DNA of 64,000 nt, taken from positions 25,284,075 to 25,348,074 of the forward strand of contig NC_026658.2 of the NCBI RefSeq assembly GCF_000004075.3, read 5' to 3'. The position numbers and the translations under genes are program-made. Under the pieces are notes generated by a model. It was not told where the DNA came from. It saw nothing but the letters and a program-made list of their open reading frames with translations, and made no database searches. Shown one piece after another: positions 1 through 11,661 of the stretch. The first letter of the stretch is position 1, and each line of letters begins with the position of its first letter. The DNA comes from Cucumis sativus (Eukaryota > Streptophyta > Magnoliopsida > Cucurbitales > Cucurbitaceae).

Positions 1-633
1 AACTTGATTTTGTACCTTTTTTTGTTTTGGTTCATCTTGGTGTCCATGTTTCAATCAACTAATATATAATATCTAAGTTGGAATCGTTTGGGTCATCAAA
101 TGAAATGAAGTTGTGCTGGACTATAAGATGTAGTTCATCAAAAAAGTATAAAATTCGTAGTGTGAAAATTTTGCCATATTCTAAGACCATATGCGATATT
201 TGGTATATATTATTCTGAAGAACTAGTTTTCCATGGTATACATATATATAGAACGCGATACAACGAGCATAGCCTGCTCATCTCTGTTTCTCATTTCCCT
301 TTTCTTTTACACCTTTGTGGTTAGTTATTCCACCATTTTTTGTTTTTTTTTTTTTTTGTTTTTTCTCACCTTCTATCTTTTTGTTTTAGTTGAAGCGAAG
401 TGGGTTTCTGTTCTTAGACATTGCTTCTGCTTGTGGGTGTGATTTTGTATTCAATCCACTCTCTCTGCCTCTGTTTTCTGGTAAGTTTACCTTTAACAAT
501 GTGGGTTTTGCTGGGTCTTTTTGTGATGCAAGTTTTCTTTATTAAGCTTGATGATTTTGATTGTTGCGTCTTGGTTTGCTCTTAATGACCCTGTTCTTCG
601 ATTTCGTTTGTTTAGAGCTAGGTTTTGATTCTG
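1..633 (+). promoter_or_regulatory. Upstream and 5' leader region of MSL copy 1
   Basis: No coding region is visible here. A TATA-like run lies at about 241-250, about 385 bp before the ATG at 634. From about 258 onward the sequence resembles the leaders of copies 2 and 3; before that it does not. A strong donor-like GGTAAGT at 480-486 and a TTTAG acceptor ending at 615 outline a possible 5' UTR intron (481-615). Several upstream ATGs fall inside that intron and would be removed by splicing. The transcription start is not known. Confidence 0.5.
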
Positions 634-3554
634 ATGGATGTGAACGGCAATAAACCAAAAGTCGTTCGAAGAAGTTCGTCTCAGAAGGAAGGTGAAAATG
701 CTGGCCAAGTTGTGGTTGAAATTAGCAATAGCAGCGTTGTGTTTTCGAAAGAAACCAGAGATGGAAATAACTACTCTGTACTGAAACAAGACAGAGTCGA
801 TTCACAGAACAAAGAGTCGACTGGTTCGAGCATTGACCATGGCTTCGATTCACATATTCCTCCCACTGCCAATGAGCCCTTGAAAATTCCCAGTTCAAAT
901 AGAACCCTCACGCCTAGAAGATCTCTCAAAAGATCAATTCTATCGAGACCCAAATCCAGATTTGGGGAACAGTCACGTTACACCGATTCAGATGATAAGT
1001 TTGAGGAGAAACATGAGTCATTGAGAGAACAAACCGGTGCAACTTCATCCAGAAGCTCTTCTCTTAACACGCCGAAGGCCCAACCTGAGGAAGAAGATGA
1101 AGAGGATATAGTTAAGACAGAGCAGTTGAACAAAAAGCACAAGAAATGGAAGGTGAAGACAGTGATTAAGTGGATTGTAGTTTTTTGCCTAATTGGGTGC
1201 TTGGTGGCTAGTTTGACCGTTAACCGTTTGAAGAATTGCTTCTTTTTGGGTTTGGAGATTTGGAAATGGTGTTTACTTGCTACTGTGATTTTTTGTGGAT
1301 TGATACTTACTCATTGGGCTATGAATGTGGTTGTCAGTTTGATTGAGGGAAACTTTTTGCTAAAGAAAAAAGTGCTCTATTTTGTTCATGGGTTAAAGAA
1401 GAGTGTCCAAGTGACCCTTTGGTTGGCATCGGTTCTTAGCACATGGGAGCCGTTGTTCAATCAGCGTAACCATAGGAGTTCAAGAACCACTGGGAAGATT
1501 CTGGATGCTATTACGTGGACTCTTGTTGCTCTTCTTATAGGGTCATTCCTATGGTTGGTAAAAACATTGTTGTTGAAAATACTGGCATCCAAGTTCCATA
1601 AGGATCGATTTTTCGACAGAATTCAGGAATCCATTTTCCATCATCATGTTCTACAAGCCCTCTTGGGGCCTCCATTAATGCAGGAAGTTGAAAGTGCTGC
1701 CAAGTTCAGCCGTTGTCTATTTAGTTGGGAGAATAAAAAATCAGACCTTAAGAAGATAATTGACACGGGAAAGATTCACCACCTGCAGCGAGAAAAAGTT
1801 TCATCTTGGACAATGAAGGTGTTGGTTGAGGCAGTTACAAGTTCGGCGATGTCAATCTCACAAATACTTGATGAAAGCTACTATAATGTTGACGATGGCG
1901 AGATTGACCATGAAATGGAAATTGCCAGTGTCGTTGCCTCCAAGATCCTTAGAAATGTTGCTCTTCCTGGGAAAAAGTGAGACACTTTGGTGTTTGCTTG
2001 TGATCCTTTTGTTCAAACTCATGGTCATGTTAATGTTTTAACCTTTCCCTTTTGTTAGGTTCATACAGGAAGAGGATCTTCTGCAATTCGTGGTCAAAGA
2101 AGAAATCGATCTTGTGTTACCACACTTCGAGGTAGATGAGACAAAGAGGATTGGCAAGAAAGCTCTCAAAAAATGGGTGGTGAGAACTTGTATCTATTAT
2201 TTAACTTTCTTCACATCGAGCTATCTAGCCACTCCAACGCATTAGAAGCAGAATTCACTCAGGCCCCATTTAGTCCAAATGAAATGAGAAATCAAAAGAG
2301 AGATTTTCTTAAAATTAAAAATCATTTCTGATTTTGTTGGGGGATACGCAAATCTTGATTCATTCGTGATTTATGTTAAACAACATTGAGAATCGTTCTC
2401 AATTCTCATTTGATCATTCCCAATAAGCAAACAAAGTGTTAGAAGTTAGAACCTAATAAACGCGTAGAGTTCTTGTGTTTCTGTGAACTCCAAAGCCCTC
2501 ATGGTTTTGGCGAAAAATTTATTTCCCCTTTCTTCTTGTCTTCAACAATTTCCTCAATTGTCATCGATAGCCGAAATATCTCGACAATGTTCTTTGTTCT
2601 GTAGTAACTTCTTTTCGTGCAGGTGAAGGTTTTTCAAGAGAGAAAAACTCTAGCTCATGCCTTGAAAGACACTAAAACTGCTGTGAAGCAATTGAATAAT
2701 TTGGTAACAGCGGTTGTTATAATAGTAATGGCTGTTATTTGGCTTCTGTTGATGGAAATTGCTACATCCAAAGTACTCGTTTTCCTTCTATCTCAACTTG
2801 CAGTGGCAGCTTTCATGTTCGGAAACGCTTGCAAGACTACATTTGAAGCTCTAATCTTTGTGTTTGTTATGCATCCATTTGATGTCGGGGACCGTTGTGT
2901 TGTCGATGGCGTCCCGGTAAGCTTCTTAACTTGCTCTCATGAAAGTCTCATGTTTCTTTTCTGTTTTTAACTTATGGCAACAACCTGCAGCTGTTGGTTG
3001 AAGAAATGAACATCTTGACGACAGTCTTCTTGAAACTAAACAATGAGAAGGTGTATTATCCCAACTCAGTCTTGGCAACAAAGCCCATCAGTAACTACTA
3101 CAGAAGTCCAGACATGAGCGAGACCACCGAATTCTCGATCAACTTCGCGACGCCACTAGAGAGGATTGGAGCCATGAAAGAAAAAATAAAGAGGTGGGTG
3201 GAAGTGAAACAAACAATGAAGATTATTTCAAATACACTAATATATCGATCATTGTGCAACGAACGAAAAACCATTGTCTTCTAATAAATCCTTATGAATG
3301 GCTTCAGGTATTTGGAGAAAAATCCACAACACTGGCGTCCAAGTCATCTTATGGTGGTGAAAGAGATCGAAAACGTGAATGAGATCAAGATTGCTCTTTA
3401 TTCTACCCATACCATGAGTTATCAAGACTATGGTGAGAAGATGAAACGAAGATCCGAGCTGGTGATGGAGTTGAAGAGAATATTTGAAGAACTGAAGATC
3501 AACTACACTCTTCTGCCTCAAACAATTCATCTCTTTCCAGTTGAATCACACTAA
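634..3554 (+). CDS. MSL10: MscS-like mechanosensitive ion channel, MSL10 type, tandem copy 1
   Basis: Exons 634-1976, 2059-2179, 2623-2916, 2991-3193 and 3308-3554 join in frame to 735 aa. The family opens under membrane tension, mainly at the plasma membrane, and passes small anions; MSL10 also triggers signalling through its N-terminus. Residues 1-170 are a polar, Ser-rich cytosolic region with a TLTPRRS motif near residue 91. Hydrophobic segments follow at about 176-197 and 212-235, with further ones before exon 3. Exon 3 holds the last two membrane helices and the hallmark FMFGN and MHPFDVGDRCVVDG motifs. Exons 4-5 encode the MscS beta domain (EEMNILTTVFLK, YYPNSVL, ENNPQHW-type ENPQHW region). 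Start is the ATG at 634, matching the MDV start of the other copies. Copy-specific changes are GNACK for GNTCK and DGVP for DGVQ. The TGA after PGKK is intron sequence (AA|GTGAGA donor), not the end of the gene. Confidence 0.93.
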
Positions 3555-4567
3555 AGCTTCTGATACTTTTGACAAAGGAAATGGTTAGCTTCTTTTAGCT
3601 GCTTTGTTAACTTAGGCAAAGCTACTAATTCGAAAATATAACTTCTAAGACTGTTGTAGTTTGATACTCATATTAAGAATGTTTAGCCATGTAATTAATG
3701 ATATAAGCATAAAGAATGATTATTACAATAACCCTAACTCCATAATCAATTGATATGTATCATACTTTCATGAGATTCTCTGTGTTTACTTACCCACAAA
3801 AGAGGATGAAAATTTTCATTCACTCTTTGATGGTGGGAGTCACTTTTTTCACTCTACATTTCCATTTGAATAATCTTCTCAAATTCATATTCAAATGAGG
3901 AATTAATCTATGAGAAAAATGTAAATGTCAAATATCTTTAGTTTAATATTAAAAAATTTGAAAATTTATTGTTCTTAAAGTTAAGACTTAGTCATTAATA
4001 TAGTAAATTTAAAGTCATGTTCTCTATCATATATTAGAAATATGGTATAGAAAGTTTACAATTCTATTCGTCCTAAAATTGCTTTTCAAAGTGATTCAAA
4101 ATATTAATTTTGGGTGACACCTATCTTTTTTTTTTTTAATTATTTATTTAATTATTCAATTGTCCAACCACACAATTGATGACACTTTTCATACATATAT
4201 ATATGAAGAAGTAAAATATTAAGACAAAAGAGTGTAGATAATGAGAGAGAGCATAGTACTAACAATCAATGAGGAGTTGAGATTCTATTTCTATACCTTT
4301 GCCTCTGTTTGTCCTCTGCCACTGCCGATCACTTACTATTAAAAGAAAAATATATAATGCAATAAATGATCAAATAAATACTAAATTTAATTCATGGACT
4401 TGTAAATAACAATCATTCAAAATATGACAAAATTTCACATTTGTTGAGTGTGTTTCGAGTAGAAATTTAAGGAATTAGTGGAAAGGTTTTGGCTCGAACA
4501 AGGTTTGGATCAAGGGTTTGCAAAATTGGGGATTAGGGTTAAAAAGCCCTACAAATTTTTCATACTT

Positions 4568-4715
4568 CATCTTATCATAATACTACACTTATAACTATTT
4601 CTCCAAACACATGTTATAATAACACTACAATCATAACTCTTCTCTCGAACGCATATTATCATAATACTATAACAATAATCATTTTTCAAACACATATTAT
4701 CATAACACTAGGATT
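4568..4715. repeat. Degenerate tandem repeat, about 43-bp period
   Basis: Three units are visible, starting near 4591, 4635 and 4677. Each carries a CAAACACAT- or CGAACGCAT-like core, then TTATMATAA and an ACACTA/ATACTA stretch. The flanks contain GGGATTAGGGTT and an AATCTTAAAATTATCC-like end, as seen in plant non-autonomous DNA elements. No protein is encoded. Confidence 0.55.
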
Positions 4716-5253
4716 ATTATAATCTTAAAATTATCCTAATTTTTTTCCTTCCTCAAATGCATCTTAATGGACTATCAATATCTATGTCTATCACCATTAG
4801 TTTAACTATATTTACCTATCTAAACTTTAGAAGTATAAAAAAAATCTAAATTACTCTATAATATCTACGTTCATTAGTGATATTGATATAATCTAAAATT
4901 TTATTAGGGTTTGATATATAAATTTTTTTTCACTATTATCTAGCAAAATAAGGTATTAATTAGGAAAAAAAGAATTAATAGTATGAATAAATAAAAGAAT
5001 GTGTAATAATGTGCGACAAAATGAGTGGAATTATCTTCTAAAAGGAAACTCATATTGTCTTTATATTACTATATAGAATAGACCATGTGGTTAGTTGATT
5101 TTGTTTCTTTATGTGGTAATGTCTATTCTCTTATTTATTCATGCAATAAATATATATACACACTAAGACTTCCAACGTCAAGAACCAACTTTCCAAATTT
5201 TGTACTTTGTGACGTCAATTTTTCAAAACTATAGGCTAAATATGTATATGTTA

Positions 5254-5655
5254 GAAAAAATATCAATTTACACATTTAACTGTTAATGTCGTATCGATTT
5301 AAACTTTGAACTATAAATGTACGTTGATTTAAACTATGAACTTTGACAGTTGTATCCATTTAAACCCTAAACTAATAATTATTGTATTATTGAACTTTTA
5401 TAAATGTGTCCATTTAAACCATGAAATTACATTATTGTATCAGTTTAAACCCTCAATTATGTTTTTTCTGGATACACTTATAAAAATCGAGGGTTTAAAT
5501 TTGTAAGTTCATGGTTTAATTCTGATACATTTGTTAAATTTCATGGTTTAAATTTATATAATCTCAAAGTTCAAAATTTAAATCGATACAATTATTAGTT
5601 TGAGATTTTAAATTAAGCAACCCTTTTAGTTCACGGTGTAAATTGATATTTTCCC
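5254..5655. repeat. Foldback element with about 200-bp inverted arms
   Basis: The left end reads AAAATATCAATTTACAC and the right end GTGTAAATTGATATTTT, which are exact reverse complements. The symmetry axis is near 5466. Inside, each arm is built from repeats of a TTTAAACCCTAAACT-like word, on one strand in the left arm (for example 5285, 5342, 5402, 5430) and inverted in the right arm (for example 5480, 5540). This resembles a MITE or foldback transposon. No clear target-site duplication is seen. Confidence 0.75.
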
Positions 5656-8211
5656 ACTTAAGTATAGATAATTTTTTTTAACCAAATAATGCATTAAGTA
5701 AATGTTTTGTTAGGATATATAAACTTTGGTCACGGTATTGACACGATGTCTAGTCCTTCATCCGTGGTGATTTGTACTAAAATAACTATATTTATGTGTT
5801 TAGTTATGTAAATTAAATATTAATTTAACGAAACAAATTTTTTTTTCTTTTACAATTTCTACCATGATTCAATTAAGAGAAAATACATAAAAATCGAAAA
5901 TCTAAATTGTTTAGAAAAACACTTTAGAATATAAGAAAATGGACGACCGAATAAAAACGTTATGAACTACTAGGACAAACTTTAGATCTCATAATTGTTA
6001 ACATATACAAAACATCAATTGAGTTAGGTTCGTTTTGAGTGCTGCTACTTGAAATTTTAACGTTTTCTGTATGATAGACAAAACCGTAATTAAAAAGATC
6101 AAGAATGAATCCAATACTTTTAAGAAAAATCTAAAAATAAAATCACTATCTCCAACCAAGAAAAACAAGCAGCCCAAGAGAGAGGGGGGAAAGGTGACAA
6201 AATTGGTGGCCTACTATTCTTATTTTGGCTATTACTTCTTGGGTGTGAGTGGTTAGGGTATGTTTGTATTCTTTTTTTTCTTCTTTTCCTTTTCTTCTTT
6301 TTAAATAATGTCCAAATTAATTGGTTCAACTATTTTGGATATTACAAATCTTAAAAATTATACTATTAGTAAACATTTTCCAAAACATCCCACCAAACTA
6401 AAATATTTATAAAATATAATAAAATTTTAGATTTTACGAATAATAAACACATAATAGACTATTTATCAATATTTAAAAATTTAAAATATTTATCGTCTTT
6501 TTTAAATATTTTCAACATTGTAACTTTTGTAATAATTTTCTAACTTACTATGTATCATTCGTATTTTTATATGGAAGGAAAGGGTGTATTAATTTTACTT
6601 TAGTACGATATTTAGACCATTTTATCTTCAAAATTTTGTAAATCTATATTTTTAGTTATTATCATACACTTATAAATTTTATCATACAATTATACATAGT
6701 AAAATGTCATAATTGTTGAAAATATCTTTAAAAGACAAAATTTCACATTCTGTCGATGCTTATTATAAATAAAATTTAAATTTTAAAATAATTTGTAAAT
6801 ATTTTGGTTCATGTTATATTTAAAAATGTTCCTCATTTTAATTTATAAGGTAAGAAATCTAAAAAATAGCAAAATTGATATGTAAATTTTTTTTAGTACT
6901 TTTTATAGAATGCAAAAAAAAATGTTTTTTTTATTATTCTTTAAAAAATGGCGTAAAATTATATAATCGAACTTATTGTTTAAATATTTAATTAAATATT
7001 TTCAAATCTCAATACCAAAAAGAGTAGAAAAGGAAAAATCTCACATCAACATTATTACACATTAGCCATTTAGGATCTATTTTTAATAGTTTTGTTTTAA
7101 CTTTTTTGATGTGGACTAATAATTAGGTATGCACATAAACAATCATCTTTCTTTTTCCTTTTCTTAAAAAAGATTCAACAAAAAGTATATTGATTTTTAA
7201 GATCAAAATTAGTATAAGGAAGAAAAAAATTAGTATTTTCCTATTCTTAAATCCTTTTTTCCTATTCGTAATATCTCTCCTCTTTTTTTCTTCCTCTTCT
7301 TTGTTCAAGTTCTATTGAAATCACCAATTGATCTCCAAGTTAAATGAATATTACTTAAAGAAGAAATGTAACATTGCAGGAGTTTGAACAAAAGATCTAT
7401 TGTTTTGATACTATCTTAAATCATAAATTAATCTAAAAGCATACATTGATCGATGAAGACAAATTTAATATAATATCTAACAGACTAACAGTTCACATCT
7501 CTCTCAAAGTTGATATTCTCTTCGTTTCTCTCTCTTGTTTTACCATGGATATGTGTGTGAGAGAGGAAATAGAGATTAACGAGAGGTGAAGTTCCGTCTT
7601 GATAATTTCACTCAAATATTACATCATCACTAAAAAAACACAATTGCAAAAGTAGTAGGACCAATTTCATCCCTCATATTTTTTAGTTGTAAAGTAAAAG
7701 TGGATTTGTCTCATTTTCATACTCGTTGACAATTGTGGTTCGCTTTGTTATGACAAAAGTAAATTTATCTTCAAAGTTGAAGTCTCAATCCATTTTCTTA
7801 TACTTTTTAGTGTTATATTATACAACAAATCACCTCATACATTTCTCTTTCTTTTTAATTTTTTGATATTCTACGACAAATCCATATTGTTAAAAGATTT
7901 TCACAAACATTCTTTTGAAGTTGAAAGTCAACGATAGTATTTGATTTAAGTTTAAACTCCGAAGAATTTAGTATCGGTCTAGGGGCTCGAGCCCCCTCAA
8001 CTTTTTCGTCTTTATAATATATAAAGAAAAACTATTTTATTTTCAAATTTCACCGACTGGGTTGGACAGATTAACGTGTTTAGCTTTTAAAACAAGTAAT
8101 TTAAAAATGAAATGGTGAAATAACTTTTAATAGTTCCTCTAATCAAAACAGAATTTTATAATTATTTCTTAAATGACTTTACTAATGTTTTTAAAAAACT
8201 CTATTTATTTT

Positions 8212-8900
8212 CCTTACAATTGATTTTCGAATCCCAAGATATATCGATAGAAGACGAATAGGCACCGTTACGTTCATAGCTTACGCGGCTCAGTCTTTTT
8301 TTCCTTTCAAATAAATATAATATATGACTTGACTATACTGATATTTTATATGATATAATGATAATAAAATGAAAACGAATTCACTAAAATAATTAAAATC
8401 CATTAATAATAAGTATAGCATGTTGTCCTCATTCGATTTGGGATGGAAGGAAGCTGAATGATAGATGGCAGCAACAAAACAAATATGGTCTATAAATCTT
8501 TGGCCCATATGGGTTTTTTGTTAACCTTTTTCGCCATTTCTGTGTTCCAAGTGCCCCTAGTGTTGAGTGAAGCTCATTGTTCAACGAAGCTTTGACTACA
8601 CTCCCTCTGTTCCCCATTGCACTCTACTTTTTGACATTTCTGGTTTGTTATTACGCCATTTTTCTTTTTCCCACCTTCAATCTCTTTGTTTTTGTTTTAA
8701 CCAAGTGGGTTTTCACTCGTTTTTTCTGCTTCTTTGTGTGATTTTGCATTCAAGAAACTCTCTTTGTTTATATTTATCTTTGACATTGTGGCTTTGCTGA
8801 GGTTTTCTTTATTAAGCTTGATGATTTTGATTGTGTTTTGGGTTGCTCTCAACGACCCTTTTCTTTGATTTCGTCTGTTTAGTTCCAAGCTTGGATTGTG
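8212..8900 (+). promoter_or_regulatory. Duplicated upstream region of MSL copy 2
   Basis: This stretch is similar along its whole length to 13893-14641 in front of copy 3. Shared words include AGACGAATAGG, TATAATATATGACTTGAC and TTTGGTCCA/TTTGGCCCA, so the duplication unit carried its promoter. Copy 1 shares only the part nearest the gene. A TTTAG acceptor-like site remains about 20 bp before the ATG, but the strong GGTAAGT donor of copy 1 is not present at the matching position. Confidence 0.6.
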
Positions 8901-11661
8901 ATGGATGTGAGCGGAAATAAAGGTATTCGAAGAGGTTCGTCTCAGAAGGAGAGTGGAAATGGAGGTGAAGTTGTGGTTCAGCTTAGCGGCGTTGAAAATG
9001 AGTGCTCTGTTCCGAAGCAAAACAGAGCCGATTCACAAACCAAAGAGCCGACCGGTTCAAGCGTTGGCTATGACAACGCTTCACCACTCGCTCCCACTCC
9101 GAATAAGCCACCGAAAATCCCAATTTCAAATGGAACCCTCACGCCCAGAAGGTCTCTGAGAAGATCAACTCTTTCCAAACCCAAATCCAGATTTGGGGAA
9201 CAGTCATGTTTTATCGATTCAGACATGCTTGAGGAGGAGAATCATGTGTCGTTGAGAGAACAAATCGGTGCAACTTCATCCAGAAGCTCAAATCTCAACA
9301 CGCCGAAGGCCCAACCTGAGGGAGAGGATGATGGGAATATGGGGTCGAATGCAAAGCACAAGAAAGTGAAGGTGAAGACAGTGATTAAGTGGATTGGAGT
9401 TTTTTGCATAATTAGTTGCTTGGTGGCTAGCTTGACTGTCAACCCTTTGAAGAATCGCTTCCTTTGGGGTTTGAAGGTTTGGAAATGGTGTTTACTTGCT
9501 ACTGTGATTTTGTGTGGATTGATATTTACTCGTTGGGTTATGAATGTGGTTGTCTTTTTGATAGAGAGGAACTTTTTGCTTAAGAAAAAAGTACTTTATT
9601 TTGTTCATGGGTTGAAGAAGAGTGTCCAAGTTACCCTTTGGTTGTCATTGGTTCTTGCTACATGGGGGTCCTTGTTTGATCGAAGAAACCATATGATTTC
9701 TAGTTCGAGGATCACTGCTAAGATTTTGGATGCTGTTACATGGACTTTGGCAAGCTTTCTTATAGGGGCATTCTTGTGGTTGATTAAAACATTGTTGCTG
9801 AAAATACTGGCCTCCAAGTTCCATATGAACCGATTTTTCGACAGAATTCAGGAATCTCTTTTCCTTCATCACGTTCTACAAACCCTCTTGAGGCCTCCTC
9901 TAGTGGAGGATGAAAGTACTGCCAAGTTCAGGTGTTGTCGATTTTGTTTTGAGAGTAAAAAACCAGACCGTAAAAAGGTGATTGACATGGGAAAGATTCA
10001 CGAGCTGAAGCGAGAAAAGGTTTCAGCTTGGACAATGAAGGTACTGGTTGATGCAGTTACTAGTTCAGAGATGTCGGTCTCACAAATACTTGACGATGAA
10101 AGCTACAGAGATGTCGCCGATGGTGATATCACAAATGAGATGAAAGTTGCCAAAGAAGCCGCGAAAGAGATCTTCAAAAATGTTGCTCTTCCTGGAAACA
10201 AGTGAGAAACTTTCCTTTTTGCTTGTGATTTTTTGTTCAAGCTCATGTTAATATTTTACCATTTCCCCTTTGTTAGGTTCATAGAGGAAAGGGATCTTCT
10301 GGAATTCATGATTCCAGAAGAAGTTAACCTTGTGTGGCCACACTTTGAGGTAGATAAGACAAGGAAGATTGACATGAAAGCTCTAACAAATTGGGTGGTG
10401 AGACCTTGTATCTGTTATTTATCTTTATTCATATTGAGTCATCTAACAACTTGAACGCATTAAAATTGTCATTCTTTTATTAGACAACAATGAGAATTGT
10501 TTCTCGATTGCTCATCCCCTAATAAGCAAACAAAGTCTTAGAATACAATTAAATACATAACATAGGCTTCTTATGTTCGAGATGATTTAGAATGCTTAAT
10601 TGGTTATGGCCAAACATTTAGTTTCTCTTACTTCCTTGTCTTCATTAAGTTTCTAAAACATGTTTCAAGAACCAAAGCGTGTTCATAATGTTCTATAGCA
10701 CGTAGTGATTTCGTTTCGTACAGGTGAAGGTTTATCAAGGGAGGAAAACTCTAGCACATGCTTTGAAAGACACTAAAACAGCAGTGAAGCAATTGAACAA
10801 TTTAATAACAGCGCTTATTATAGTAGTAACAGCTGTTATTTGGCTTCTGTTGATGGAAATTGCTACAACCAAAGTACTCGTCTTCCTTCTAACTCAGCTT
10901 GCAGTGGCAGCTTTCATGTTTGGAAACACTTGCAAGACTGCATTTGAAGCTCTAATCTTTGTGTTTGTGATGCATCCATTTGATGTCGGGGACAGATGTG
11001 TTGTCGATGGTGTCCAGGTAAGCTTCTTAACTTACCATCATCAAGGTCTCCTGTTTCTTTCTGTCTTTAACTTGTGGCAATCTGCAGCTGTTGGTTGAAG
11101 AAATGAATATCTTGACAACAGTCTTCTTGAAGCTCAACAATGAGAAGGTGTATTATCCCAACTCAGTTTTGGCAACAAAGCCCATCACTAACTACTACAG
11201 AAGTCCAGACATGGGTGACACCGTCGAATTCTCAATCGGTTTTGAAACACCAGTGGAGAGGATTGGGGCCATGAAAGAACAAATAAAGAGGTGAGTGGAA
11301 GTGATACAAATAATGAAGATTTTGAATGCAACTTTACAAATATTTTGATCATTCTGAAACAAAGAAAAACCATTGTTTCACAATATATGATTTGATCCTT
11401 ATCAATGGCTGCAGGTATTTGGAGGAGAATCCACAACACTGGTATCCAAATCATAATGTGGTGGTGAAGGAGATCGAAAACGTAAATAAGATCAAGATTG
11501 CTCTTTATACAAATCACACCATGAATTTTCAAGACTGGGCTGAGAAGAACCGACGAAGAACCAAGCTCGTGATGGAGTTGAAGAGAATATTTGAAGAACT
11601 GAAGATCAACTACAATCTTCTGCCTCAAACAGTTCATCTCTTCCCAGTTGAGGGGCACTGA
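8901..11661 (+). CDS. MSL10: MscS-like mechanosensitive ion channel, MSL10 type, tandem copy 2
   Basis: Exons 8901-10201, 10277-10397, 10724-11017, 11088-11290 and 11415-11661 join to 721 aa. Exons 2-5 have exactly the copy 1 lengths (121, 294, 203, 247 nt). The polar N-terminus keeps the TLTPRRSL motif and an SSRSSNLNTPKAQPE segment like copy 1. The membrane region (VIKWIGVFCIISCLVASL onward) is almost identical to copy 3. The last-helix and linker motifs read FMFGNTCKTAFE and MHPFDVGDRCVVDGVQ, the most canonical of the three copies. The C-terminal beta domain ends LLPQTVHLFPVEGH. Its second intron is about 120-140 nt shorter than in the other copies. The start is the first in-frame ATG, which aligns with MDV of copy 1. 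Expected to be a tension-gated channel of the plasma membrane. Confidence 0.93.

Larger units (their letters stand above)
3555..8211. other. Intergenic region between MSL copies 1 and 2
   Basis: About 4.7 kb of AT-rich DNA with no convincing gene. It contains a degenerate 43-bp repeat at 4568-4715 and a large foldback at 5254-5655. Short ORFs at 6071-6256 and 7123-7308 (minus) are lysine-rich low-complexity translations and look random. Confidence 0.7.

Noticed and set aside
1975-2058. Stop codon TGA after PGKK in MSL copy 1 (and the same in copies 2 and 3) as a sign of truncated genes
   Set aside because: The TGA is part of a GTGAGA splice donor; joining to the next exon restores the frame and the family sequence in all three copies.
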